Of a stretch of 64,000 nt of DNA, positions 1 to 8,218 are shown in pieces. Under the pieces are notes generated by a model. That model was not told where the DNA came from. It ran no database searches and worked only from the letters and a program-made list of their open reading frames with translations. The DNA is taken from contig CAKUZI010000005.1 of assembly GCA_934717855.1 (NCBI GenBank), positions 1 through 64,000 of the forward strand. Direction: 5' to 3'. Source of the DNA: an uncultured Candidatus Melainabacteria bacterium. Its GTDB lineage: Bacteria; Cyanobacteriota; Vampirovibrionia; Gastranaerophilales; Gastranaerophilaceae. Numbering within the stretch: the stretch's first letter is position 1; each line of letters opens with the position of its first letter. The position numbers were made by a program, and so were the translations under genes.

Positions 1-47
1 CCGTCTTCCTTTCCGTTTGTTTCCTTATATTTTGCATGACGGTTCAT
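1..47 (-). CDS. possible 5' end of a gene running off the left edge (very tentative)
   Basis: Reading leftward from an ATG at 45-47, a frame stays open to the window edge (MNRHAKYKETNGKED). A TATAAT-like hexamer on the same strand lies at 101-106, giving a plausible short leader, but there is no Shine-Dalgarno sequence and no good -35. The fragment is too short to assign to a family. The rest of 1-153 holds nothing else I can support. Confidence 0.2.
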   Translation of the reverse strand, partial: MNRHAKYKETNGKED

Positions 48-153
48 GAGCTTAAAAACTTTAATATTTGGATAAGATTTGTTAAGATTTTGTAACATTA
101 ATTATAAAATCGTCTAATAACACTCTTTTTTTAGTTTTTTATTTTTTAAATAA

Positions 154-189
154 TAAAAAAAGGTTCAGCTTATAAACTGAACCTTTTTT
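154..189 (-). terminator. intrinsic terminator of the phosphorylase-like gene
   Basis: An inverted repeat (AAGGTTCAG / CTGAACCTT, 9-base loop) is flanked by A and T runs, so it can work in both directions. It lies 19 bases past the stop codon of the leftward gene that ends at 208. Confidence 0.85.
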
Positions 190-207
190 ACATTTTGTTT
201 TTAATCA

Positions 208-1899
208 CTACTTAATATTAGCGAATGTCCAAGCATCAAATGTAGGAGTTTCTGAAATATTCATTTCTTTTTTCTTTTCACCAGTGCTTGAATCATTATG
301 AGCGATTGGCTTATACAATCTGTTGTAGTATTCAATAACCATTCTGTCTGAATTGAAATAAGCTTCAGATGTTCTGATTGCTTGTCTCATCATTCTAGCC
401 CATTCTTGTTTGTTTTCGTAGTATGTAGGAATAATTTCATTTTCAATAATATTCATCATACATTCGTGGTCTTTCCAATGACGTTCTTCCCAAGGCATTT
501 CATCATCAAGTTCTGGGTATTCGATAGTATAACCATTGATACCATTGAATGTTCCTTCTACTGTCCAACCATCAAATGTTGACAAGTGAAGAGCTCCGTT
601 TGCGTTTGCAGACATACCGGAAGTACCAGATGCTTCGAATGGTCTTAATGGTGTATTTAACCAAATATCAGAACCACGTTTCAACTTACCAGAAAGTTCA
701 AGCTCATAACCAGGAAGAACAACAACATTTTTCAAGCTGTGAGAACGGTTAAGAAGTTTGTTGAACATTTCTTTACCCATTACATCATCTGGGTGGAACT
801 TACCGGCAAAGATAATTTGAATTTTGTTTTCGTCAAGAAGTTTATTAATTCTATCTTTGTCCATCAAAATTAACCAAGCACGTTTGTAATCAGCAAATCT
901 TCTTGCCCAAGTAATTGTCAAAACGTCAGGATCAAATCTTTTACCTGCAACATTTGCAACGTATTCAAACAATTCTTCTTTCATTTCACGTTTAACAGCA
1001 AGAAGTTTTTCAGCTGTATCAGCTTTTTTAATTCTATCATCTTGCCAATAGTGAAGATTTACAGCATTTGTAATTGCTCTAATAGGACATCTTCCATCAA
1101 CCCATTCCCACATTTTGTTAGAAACAAGTCCGTGTAATTGAGATACCGCGTTTGCAAGTCTTGACATTCTCAAAGCTGCAACTGTTAGAGAGAAGTTTTC
1201 TCCACCTAATTTAACAGCAGTTTCTCTTGAGCAACCTGCAAAGAAGCCTCCATCCAACAATGTATCAACCCAATGAACTTCGTTACCAGCAGCAACAGGA
1301 GTGTGAGTTGTAAATACTGTTTTCTTTTTAACTTCTTCCAAGTTACCATTTGCTTGTCTCAACAATTCAAATGCTGCCGGAAGAGCGTGTCCTTCGTTCA
1401 TGTGAACAACATCAAATTTATAACCTACTTGTTGTAAAATTCTTACACCTGCAATACCAAGAACAGTTTCTTGAGCAATTCTGATTTTTTCATTTCCATC
1501 ATATAGTTTATGAGAAATGCTCTTAGCCCAATCGCTGTTTCCGTCAATATCAGTTGTCAACAAATAAACAGGGCAAGAACCAAACAATTCAGGTTTTACT
1601 AAATAAGCTTTAACTTTTACTTTTTCGCCGAAAATATCAACTTCTGTGCTGACACCAGTATCTTCTAAGAAATCATAATATTTTCTAATGTAAGCAACTT
1701 CAACCTGACCATCTTGTGCAATACGTTGATCATAATACCCATAAGACCATAACATAGTTACACCGACCATCGGCATTTGCAAATAACCTGCAGACAACAT
1801 GTGAGAGCCTGCTAAAAATCCTAAACCGCCTGAATAGATTTTTAAAGATTGATCTAATGCGATTTCCATTGAGAAATATGCTACATTTGGTAATGACAT
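208..1899 (-). CDS. alpha-glucan phosphorylase-like protein (GT35) lacking the PLP lysine
   Basis: This 563-residue protein has the whole short-form GT35 alpha-glucan phosphorylase layout and no extra N-terminal domain. Recognisable blocks are the N-terminal YFSMEIAL/YSGGLGFLAG, HMNEGH, TTHTPVAAGNE, WARRFADYKRA (the phosphate-contacting Arg/Lys region) and RPFEASGTSGM. In the family the last block continues as GMK, and that Lys carries pyridoxal phosphate; here the residue is Ser430 (codon 610-612). Without it the normal phosphorolysis of glycogen to glucose-1-phosphate should not work, so the gene may encode a glucan-binding or regulatory paralogue, or use another chemistry. The start is well placed, with AGGAAGG just upstream. 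It is monocistronic with its own terminator. Family assignment is firm; activity is doubtful. Confidence 0.85.
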   Translation of the reverse strand: MSLPNVAYFSMEIALDQSLKIYSGGLGFLAGSHMLSAGYLQMPMVGVTMLWSYGYYDQRIAQDGQVEVAYIRKYYDFLEDTGVSTEVDIFGEKVKVKAYLVKPELFGSCPVYLLTTDIDGNSDWAKSISHKLYDGNEKIRIAQETVLGIAGVRILQQVGYKFDVVHMNEGHALPAAFELLRQANGNLEEVKKKTVFTTHTPVAAGNEVHWVDTLLDGGFFAGCSRETAVKLGGENFSLTVAALRMSRLANAVSQLHGLVSNKMWEWVDGRCPIRAITNAVNLHYWQDDRIKKADTAEKLLAVKREMKEELFEYVANVAGKRFDPDVLTITWARRFADYKRAWLILMDKDRINKLLDENKIQIIFAGKFHPDDVMGKEMFNKLLNRSHSLKNVVVLPGYELELSGKLKRGSDIWLNTPLRPFEASGTSGMSANANGALHLSTFDGWTVEGTFNGINGYTIEYPELDDEMPWEERHWKDHECMMNIIENEIIPTYYENKQEWARMMRQAIRTSEAYFNSDRMVIEYYNRLYKPIAHNDSSTGEKKKEMNISETPTFDAWTFANIK

Positions 1900-2099
1900 A
1901 TTTAACCTTCCTCTTCTTATATACTATGTAAACTATTTTCACCCGACTTCAAGGGGTATGCATACATAATAGCACAAAAATCAAAGTATGAAATTATTCT
2001 ATTAAAAATTTAACTACTAATCCTTAAGAATTAGTTATAAGTAGTTATACAGCCCTTAAAAAAAGTTTACAAAACTCATAATTTAACCTGTTTTACATA

Positions 2100-3335
2100 T
2101 TATTTTGCAACTTTATCAAGAATTTTTGATAATGCAATTTTTACATGCGCATAGTTTAAACCACCTTGCATATATGCTGTATATGGAGCACGTAAAGGTC
2201 CATCTGCGGACAATTCTATAGTCGATCCCTCAATAAAAGTTCCACCGGCCATAATAATTTGGTCTTCATACCCCGGAACATACTCAGGAATTGGAGTTAC
2301 ATATCCATTTACAGGTGATAATTGCTGAATAGTTTGACAGAAATGTTCTAAAGGTTCTGCTGAACCAAAAGTAATATTTTGAATAATATCCGTACGTTTT
2401 TCCCAATATTTAGGAGCGCTGTCATAACCAATTTCATCAAAAATTTTAGATGCTAAAACAGCTCCTTTCACTGCGTCACAAACAACAGACGGAGCCATAA
2501 ACAGTCCTTGAAAGATCAATCTGTGCTGGTTAAACATTGCACCACCCTCAGAACCAATTCCGGGTGCTGTAAGTCTATTTGCAGTTCTATCTACATAAAT
2601 TTCTTTTCCGGCAACATAACCTCCTGCCTCTACAATTCCACCACCGGGATTTTTAATCAAAGAACCTGCAATTAAATCCGCACCAACTTCCAACGGTTCT
2701 TTTGTATCAACAAATTCTCCATAACAATTATCTACAAAACAGATACAGTTTGGATTTTTAGATTTTACAATTTTGCAAATCTTCTCAATTGTCTCCATTG
2801 AAAGAGATTTTCTTGTAGAATAGCCCTTAGAGCGTTGAATTAAAACCATTGTAACAGTTTCATCAATCTTTTCTTCAAGTTTTTCGAAATCAATATCCAT
2901 ACCATTTTTCAATGAAACTTCATCGTATAAAACTCCATTCCCAATCAATGAAGAACGCTTTGTTTCTTCATCTCCTGCCGTCCCAATAACCTCTTGCATT
3001 GTGTCGTATGGCGCGCCTGCAACAGATACAAGTTTATCTCCATATCGAAGATTTCCAAAAAGACAACAAGCCAAAGTGTGCGTACCAGATGCAAAATGAA
3101 TTCTGACCAACGCTTTTTCTGCCTTAAACACATCCGCAAAAACTTTATCTAAAATTTCACGTCCCAAGTCATCATGCCCGTATCCTGAAACAGTATAAAA
3201 ATGCTCAGGCGCGACTTTATTTTCAATAAAAGCATTCAATACTTTTTCTTGATTAAAATCTCTTATATCTTCAATTTGTTCAAACTCTTTTACTAAACTT
3301 TTTTCTGCTTGTTTTATTAATTCTTTGCTATTCAT
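2100..3335 (-). CDS. PLP-dependent lyase of the methionine gamma-lyase / aluminium-resistance (YnbB) family
   Basis: This 411-residue protein is full length for the YnbB-like branch of the Cys/Met-metabolism fold-type I PLP enzymes. Family features are VSGYGHDDLGRE near residue 50, RIHFASGTHT, the cofactor-contacting VDNCYGEF around D202, and GSLIKNPGGG, where K228 is the expected Schiff-base lysine. Members are annotated either as methionine gamma-lyase-like or as aluminium resistance proteins, and the true substrate of this branch is not settled. It stands alone between the phosphorylase-like gene and a divergent secreted VWA gene. The start follows a short AT-rich leader without a strong ribosome-binding site. 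Confidence 0.8.
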   Translation of the reverse strand: MNSKELIKQAEKSLVKEFEQIEDIRDFNQEKVLNAFIENKVAPEHFYTVSGYGHDDLGREILDKVFADVFKAEKALVRIHFASGTHTLACCLFGNLRYGDKLVSVAGAPYDTMQEVIGTAGDEETKRSSLIGNGVLYDEVSLKNGMDIDFEKLEEKIDETVTMVLIQRSKGYSTRKSLSMETIEKICKIVKSKNPNCICFVDNCYGEFVDTKEPLEVGADLIAGSLIKNPGGGIVEAGGYVAGKEIYVDRTANRLTAPGIGSEGGAMFNQHRLIFQGLFMAPSVVCDAVKGAVLASKIFDEIGYDSAPKYWEKRTDIIQNITFGSAEPLEHFCQTIQQLSPVNGYVTPIPEYVPGYEDQIIMAGGTFIEGSTIELSADGPLRAPYTAYMQGGLNYAHVKIALSKILDKVAK

Positions 3336-3374
3336 ATTTTATCCCTTTAATATATTAAATAAATTCTTTTCGCA

Positions 3375-3424
3375 GTCATTCTGAGGCTTCAGCCGAAAAA
3401 TCACAATTATTTTGCTAGAATGAC
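3375..3424. repeat. palindromic intergenic repeat
   Basis: Ends GTCATTCT and AGAATGAC are perfect inverted copies, and a smaller inner palindrome (GGCTTCAGCC) follows the left arm. The form resembles REP-like mobile palindromes found between genes in many gut bacteria. It lies upstream of both flanking divergent genes. Confidence 0.6.
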
Positions 3425-3480
3425 GAATAGTTCAACTACACAATATAATATTGCAAGCAAAAATAATCGTCAAATGGGTT

Positions 3481-3510
3481 GGTGAATGGTGAGTAGTGAA
3501 TTGTGAATAG
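3481..3510. repeat. degenerate GTGAATRG tandem repeat
   Basis: About four imperfect copies of a 7-8 base unit (GTGAATGG, GTGAGTA, GTGAATT, GTGAATAG) run up to the promoter side of the VWA gene. The same unit recurs inside the coding sequence of the second prepilin near 54766-54790, so it is a dispersed low-complexity repeat. Confidence 0.55.
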
Positions 3511-3522
3511 CCTGTTTAAAAT

Positions 3523-4236
3523 ATGTACATGTTAAAATTTATATTAATATTGTTGATTTTGATTAATTTACCGGTTTGGGCTGATAATTATAATGTTTAC
3601 AGAGGTGACGCAAATCCAAACATTAATGAAAACGAAAAAGTCTTATTTATTTTAGATTTTTCTAACAGTATGTCAGAATACTTAGACGGCAGGCGAAAAG
3701 TCGACTTAATGATTGACACTATGAGAGATTTGTTGTCGAAGCTCAACCCAAACATGTCCGTCGGTTTACGAGTTTACGGGCACAAAATGGGATTTACTGC
3801 TTTTGAAGCCTGTAGAGCTTCAAGCTTAATTTCTCCAATCAGTATAAATAACAATTTAGGCATAAGCGAAGTATTACAGAACGTCAAACCACGAGGAATG
3901 ACTCCAATAACTTTTTCACTAAAACAAGCTGTAAAAAATGATTTTTTAGGATTTACGGGTAAAAAACACATAATTCTTTTAACTGATGGTGGTGAAAATT
4001 GTGATGAAAGTCCCTGCAAATATGTAATGGATTTAATACAAATCAGAAAAGATATAACAATAGATGTAATAGCTTTTAACATAGACAATGAAGACGATTT
4101 ATCACAATTAGAATGTACATCAATGGTTACAAGTGGCAAATTTTATAACGCACAAACCGCAATAGAACTTGCAAATAGTTTAAACAACAGCATAAATAGA
4201 ATAAAAGAAGTCGACGCAAGAATTATTGGGAATTAA
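3523..4236 (+). CDS. secreted von Willebrand factor A domain protein
   Basis: This is a 237-residue protein. Residues 1-20 form a signal peptide (hydrophobic core, predicted cut after VWA). A single VWA domain fills the rest. The metal-ion-dependent adhesion site looks intact: DxSxS at D45-S47-S49, the Thr in GMTPITFSL, and the Asp in LLTDGGENCD. Four downstream Cys suggest extracytoplasmic disulfides. The likely role is metal-dependent binding of a protein or surface ligand in the periplasm or outside the cell; the partner is unknown. A second ATG two codons in (3529) is an equally possible start, and neither has a clear ribosome-binding site. The stop abuts the stop of the convergent phospholipase D-like gene. 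Confidence 0.8.
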   Translation: MYMLKFILILLILINLPVWADNYNVYRGDANPNINENEKVLFILDFSNSMSEYLDGRRKVDLMIDTMRDLLSKLNPNMSVGLRVYGHKMGFTAFEACRASSLISPISINNNLGISEVLQNVKPRGMTPITFSLKQAVKNDFLGFTGKKHIILLTDGGENCDESPCKYVMDLIQIRKDITIDVIAFNIDNEDDLSQLECTSMVTSGKFYNAQTAIELANSLNNSINRIKEVDARIIGN

Positions 4237-6009
4237 TTATTTACAACCTATGTCGTCATTATCCACATTTCCATCATAATTATTATCAACACCATCCGAA
4301 CATGAGCCGATTGAATATTTTCCCTCGGGTCTTACGCCGTGTTGTAAATATTTTTTTGGAATTTTCTTCCACAAATATTCAAAAAAGCCCTTATAATATC
4401 TTGCAAGAGTTTTATTTTCAATTATTAAAACATTTTCGTCGTTTTTATTTTCTCCGCTATTGGTAAAATTCATGGAGCCTGCAACAATATATTCATCATC
4501 AATAATAATGCTTTTTGAATGCATTTTCCCAGCATAATTTTCAACTTTTACAGGAACACCGGCACTTCTTAATTCTTTTATTTTGCTTTTTCTGGAATAG
4601 ACATTTGTTGCATCTATAATAAGTTTTACATCAACTCCACGTTTTTTAGCATTAATAAGTTCATTTGCCAATTCGTCATGAGTAATAATAAAAGTTGGAA
4701 TATAAACATACTTCTTTGCATTTTGAATTAAAGGAAGAACATTATTTATTATAATTTTATCTTTTGGCGAAAACAGCGGAGTAACTTTTGTATCACCTAA
4801 AACTACAGTTGTATGCGAAATTTGCGATTTTGAATTATGAAATTTCCCTTGTAACATTTGATTAAACTCTTTTTCATATATATTCGCAATTTCTTTAGAA
4901 TTAATAAAGAAAATACAATTCGAATTAAAGCCTGAAAATCCTGTTTTGGCAAAGTTCATAGAACCTGTTATTATAGAAGAATTGTCAAAAATCATAAATT
5001 TATTGTGCATCAATATTTTTGGAGAATCTGTAGACTTTTCATTTGCTATTTTCACAAAATTTGACAATTTGGGATAATATGAGTTTGAACTTGTGTCATA
5101 GACTATTCTTATCTTAACTCCGCGTGCTTTAGCTCGAACAAGAGCATTGTATATTACAGGATTGTCATCCCAACCATATAATGCAATATCAATTGAAGAA
5201 TTTGATTTGTTTATTTGATTTAAGACTTCATGACAAACTTGTGAATCACAACTATTATTGGGCTTCAATGTTGATGTTAAATCCGTTAAATACATTCGAA
5301 TACTTCCGCTCGAACGTGTTAGAGGATAAGTGGAAACAGATAAATTTACTGTTTTTAAATTATATTTATGATGTTTTTGTTGTTTTACATGACAAAATTT
5401 ACATGGTTTTGCGTCTTCAGGCTTTTGTTTTTCAGGAATTACAACCGTATCATGGGCGATTAATCCGTACTTACAATCTAATGTGTGATATTTATTGCTT
5501 TTATGATTAAGAATAATTAGTTTTAATTTTTGAGCTTTTGTAAGTTGAGCCTTATAAGCTTGAACAGGAGCTTCTTTTTCTTTAAAACCCAGCCCTGAAT
5601 TTTTCAATTTTTTACTATATAGCTCGTTTTCAACAATAATTTCTGCATATTTACAGTTTGGAGATGTTTCTCCTGTGTATTTGAGTTTTACAGATTTTTC
5701 GCTAAGAGTATTTTCTACAAAAATATCTGTCAAATAACCTAATTTTATCGCATCAGAATGAGTTATGCTTAATAAATTTTCAAGTTCTGGTTGTGACTGC
5801 GATAAATCTGACGTAAAAGCTTTTAAATTTGGAATGCAAATAATTTCGCCATCATCAAGGATGTTGTTTCCGTTCAAGTCAACTTCTATTTGAGTCGGAT
5901 TAATTATACCAATAACTTTCTTTTCGGATTTTTGATAAATTTCAAACCCTAAGAATCCTATAAACGTCCCTATTATTAAAACAATTGAACTTATTTTACT
6001 TAATTGCAT
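4237..6009 (-). CDS. membrane-anchored phospholipase D-like protein with Cys/His and EF-hand-like motifs
   Basis: This 590-residue protein starts with a signal-anchor helix (about residues 6-24). It carries two HKD motifs of the phospholipase D superfamily: H335-K337-D342 and H497-K499-D504, each followed by GSMNF, so the active site looks complete. Before them lies a Cys/His segment (YHTLDCKYG at 174-182, PCKFCH at 202-207) like the metal-binding tails of some secreted nucleases. An EF-hand-like acidic loop stands near the N-terminus (DLNGNNILDDGE, 44-55) and another at the C-terminus (DGVDNNYDGNVDNDD, about 572-586). The substrate could be nucleic acid or phospholipid. The gene starts inside the end of the upstream deacetylase gene (14-base overlap), so the two are probably cotranscribed. 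Confidence 0.8.
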   Translation of the reverse strand: MQLSKISSIVLIIGTFIGFLGFEIYQKSEKKVIGIINPTQIEVDLNGNNILDDGEIICIPNLKAFTSDLSQSQPELENLLSITHSDAIKLGYLTDIFVENTLSEKSVKLKYTGETSPNCKYAEIIVENELYSKKLKNSGLGFKEKEAPVQAYKAQLTKAQKLKLIILNHKSNKYHTLDCKYGLIAHDTVVIPEKQKPEDAKPCKFCHVKQQKHHKYNLKTVNLSVSTYPLTRSSGSIRMYLTDLTSTLKPNNSCDSQVCHEVLNQINKSNSSIDIALYGWDDNPVIYNALVRAKARGVKIRIVYDTSSNSYYPKLSNFVKIANEKSTDSPKILMHNKFMIFDNSSIITGSMNFAKTGFSGFNSNCIFFINSKEIANIYEKEFNQMLQGKFHNSKSQISHTTVVLGDTKVTPLFSPKDKIIINNVLPLIQNAKKYVYIPTFIITHDELANELINAKKRGVDVKLIIDATNVYSRKSKIKELRSAGVPVKVENYAGKMHSKSIIIDDEYIVAGSMNFTNSGENKNDENVLIIENKTLARYYKGFFEYLWKKIPKKYLQHGVRPEGKYSIGSCSDGVDNNYDGNVDNDDIGCK

Positions 6010-6847
6010 ATTCTTTTTTGTAGTTTGTTAATTCAAAACCAAGTCTTGAAATTTTGTCTTTTAATTCTTTGTTTTGAGTAATTAAAAATTCTGTATAATG
6101 CTGATTTTTGTTTGAAGTTGCATAATGGCAAGTGTGAATTAGAGCTTCTGCAACACAATCTTCATCTAATGCTTTTAGACCATATTCAATAGTTTTATCA
6201 TCCATTAATCCTGTATATCCTACACCAATTAAATAATCATTCGTCAAAAGACCATATTCCTTGGCTACAGGTTTATTTTTAGCTGTAAAATAATTTAGCA
6301 ATAATATTTTTAGAATATTTGGCGGATATTTTAGATTGCAATGTTTTCTGAAACTCGGTACAAAATACATTTCTTCATGCTGAGTTCTAATGTATGGAAT
6401 TCCGTATTCTTTTGCTAATTTAGCTGTTATTTTAAAAATATTCGGAATTGCATGCGTGTGAACATGCGAATCAATATGATCAACTTTAGTATAATTCATA
6501 ACAGTTTCGATTTGAGTTCGAAATTCAAATTCAACTTGTCCCAAAAACTTAGGGTTTTGCGACAATAAAATCAATTGCCCATAACCTTTGTTAAATTTGC
6601 CACGTTTATTCGTTAGCATAGGAGCTTTGGTTAAAGAGCGCCCCTCAATTATATTTAAATGCACCCCTATTCCAAGATTAGGGCATTCAGGTATAATCTC
6701 GTTTACACCTGCATTAAAGGCTTTTCCATTTGCGCATAAACTTGCACTTGTTAAAAAACCTCTATGATACCCATCAAGTACTGCTCTGTTGAATGCTTTT
6801 GACATTCCAAAATCATCTGCATTTAATATAAATTTTTTGCTACCCAT
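5996..6847 (-). CDS. YdjC/ChbG-family carbohydrate deacetylase
   Basis: This is a 283-residue YdjC-fold protein. Signatures are the N-terminal LNADDFGMS, with the metal-binding Asp pair, GIGVHLNIIEG, and HIDSHVHTH, whose His residues complete the site. Family members remove acetyl groups from N-acetylated sugars (ChbG acts on chito-oligosaccharides, HpnK is linked to hopanoids). Here it is divergent from an undecaprenyl-phosphate-type sugar transferase, so a lipid-linked sugar substrate is a reasonable inference, comparable to the ArnC/ArnD pairing. It overlaps the following phospholipase D-like gene by 14 bases. Confidence 0.8.
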   Translation of the reverse strand: MGSKKFILNADDFGMSKAFNRAVLDGYHRGFLTSASLCANGKAFNAGVNEIIPECPNLGIGVHLNIIEGRSLTKAPMLTNKRGKFNKGYGQLILLSQNPKFLGQVEFEFRTQIETVMNYTKVDHIDSHVHTHAIPNIFKITAKLAKEYGIPYIRTQHEEMYFVPSFRKHCNLKYPPNILKILLLNYFTAKNKPVAKEYGLLTNDYLIGVGYTGLMDDKTIEYGLKALDEDCVAEALIHTCHYATSNKNQHYTEFLITQNKELKDKISRLGFELTNYKKEYAIK

Positions 6848-6926
6848 TTTCTAAAAAATCCTTGCTTTAACAATAAGTATATTATAATATAAAAGAGCCA
6901 AATTTGGCAAATTGGAGAGAGAAATC

Positions 6927-7880
6927 ATGAACAAACCAAAATTAGCAGTTATTATTCCTTGTTATAATGAAGAACTTTGTGTAAAAACAACGGTTACAAC
7001 TTTGTTAAACTTGTTAGATGAACTATCTCAAAAAGGTAAGATTAGTGAAGATAGCTATTTGTATTTAGTTGATGATGGTTCCAAAGATAAAACTTGGAGC
7101 ATAATTGTTTCTCTCAACCAAATCGACAAGCGAGTTAAAGCATTAAAATTTATAAGAAATTTTGGTAATCAAAAAGCATTAATTGCGGGATTAGAGGGTG
7201 TTCGTGCTATTGGTTGTGATTGTGCAATTTCAATTGATGCCGATTTACAGCAAGATGAGAATTCTATTGAAGAATTTATTGATGAATTCCAAAAAGGAGC
7301 TGACATAGTTTCTGGAATTAGAAATGACAGAAAAACAGATCCTTTCTTTAAAAAACTTACAGCACTTGCTTTTTACAAAACAATGAATATTTTGGGTGCA
7401 AAAATTCCTCCAAATCACTCTGATTACAGATTAGTAAGTAAAAAAGCTCTTGACATCATGGAGCTATATCCTGAAAAATATTTGTTTTTAAGAGGATTTT
7501 TTAATGAAGTCGGTTTAAAAACATCGTATGTACACTTTAATGTTAAGCCAAGAATGGCTGGGCAATCCAAATTCAATTTTGTTTCGCTTATGGGATTAGC
7601 TCTTAATGGAATTACGTCATACAGCGTTGTTCCTCTTCGTTTTGTAACCGTTTTAGGTTTTTGTATGGCATTATTCGGATTTTTAGTTGGTGTTGAAACA
7701 GTTATTGAAAAAATATTTTGGCACAACTCTCCTAACGGTTGGGCTACAACAATTATATTGCTATGCGTTTTTGGCGGAATTCAACTATTTTGCTTAGGTT
7801 TAATTGGAGAATATGTAGGACAAGTTTATAGAGAAGTCAAAGGCAGACCTCGTTACATAAAAGACATTGAATTAAAATAA
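6927..7880 (+). CDS. GT2 polyprenyl-phosphate sugar transferase (DPM1/GtrB/ArnC-like)
   Basis: This 317-residue protein has an N-terminal GT-A domain (AVIIPCYNEE, YLVDDGSKD, SIDADLQQD with the DxD metal site) and two C-terminal transmembrane helices (about 225-255 and 270-300). This is the layout of enzymes that load a nucleotide-sugar onto undecaprenyl or dolichyl phosphate. I chose the ATG at 6927 because a GGAGAG ribosome-binding site sits just ahead; an upstream TTG at 6912 overlaps that site. It is divergent from the YdjC deacetylase. The sugar transferred cannot be read from sequence. Confidence 0.85.
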   Translation: MNKPKLAVIIPCYNEELCVKTTVTTLLNLLDELSQKGKISEDSYLYLVDDGSKDKTWSIIVSLNQIDKRVKALKFIRNFGNQKALIAGLEGVRAIGCDCAISIDADLQQDENSIEEFIDEFQKGADIVSGIRNDRKTDPFFKKLTALAFYKTMNILGAKIPPNHSDYRLVSKKALDIMELYPEKYLFLRGFFNEVGLKTSYVHFNVKPRMAGQSKFNFVSLMGLALNGITSYSVVPLRFVTVLGFCMALFGFLVGVETVIEKIFWHNSPNGWATTIILLCVFGGIQLFCLGLIGEYVGQVYREVKGRPRYIKDIELK

Positions 7881-7902
7881 GCAGACCTACATAAAATAAA
7901 AA

Positions 7903-8157
7903 GCCGTACCTCTGTCTATCGAATTTGTCAAACAAAATCTCAAAATGCATTATCTCTTTTTACAAATATGACACCCGCAAAGATTGCCTTAGTGCTGCTA
8001 TGTTTCCATCCTGACACGGTTCGGCAGATTACGCCATCATAATTATAAACCTCAACAATAACACATTTATCAAAGTTGTTTTTCAAACCCTCACAACAGG
8101 CTCTGCACCTCGCATTAACTTCGAGTCGAGGGATTGCAATTCCCCGTGGAGTACGGC
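7903..8157 (-). ncRNA. ffs: signal recognition particle RNA, large bacterial type with Alu domain
   Basis: On the minus strand the termini pair perfectly (GCCGTAC with GTACGGC). The centre (forward 7985-8025) carries the SRP domain IV signature: CCGAACCGTGTCAGG, a GGAAAC-type tetraloop side, and AGCAGCACTAAGGCA. The 5' third has the Alu-domain arrangement. At about 255 nucleotides it is the long form, not the short 4.5S form. A T-rich run follows the 3' end, and a TTGATA-N17-TATATT promoter lies just upstream. An 84-codon open frame overlapping the gene is spurious. Confidence 0.9.
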
Positions 8158-8165
8158 TTATTTTT

Positions 8166-8194
8166 AATATAACAAAAAACATTTTAAATATCAA
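8166..8194 (-). promoter_or_regulatory. sigma-70 promoter of SRP RNA
   Basis: On the minus strand TTGATA (8189-8194) and TATATT (8166-8171) are 17 bases apart. The -10 ends 8 bases before the first base of the RNA stem, an ideal start distance. Confidence 0.8.
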
Positions 8195-8218
8195 ACCATA
8201 AAAAATATTTTACAGTTT

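Noticed and set aside
3481..3510. Short tandem repeat as a CRISPR remnant
   Set aside because: Units are 7-8 bases without spacers, and no cas gene is in the window. I saw no CRISPR array anywhere.
7940..8194. 84-codon open frame on the minus strand
   Set aside because: It starts at a TTG that is the -35 element of the SRP RNA promoter and lies inside the SRP RNA gene, so it is not a protein gene.
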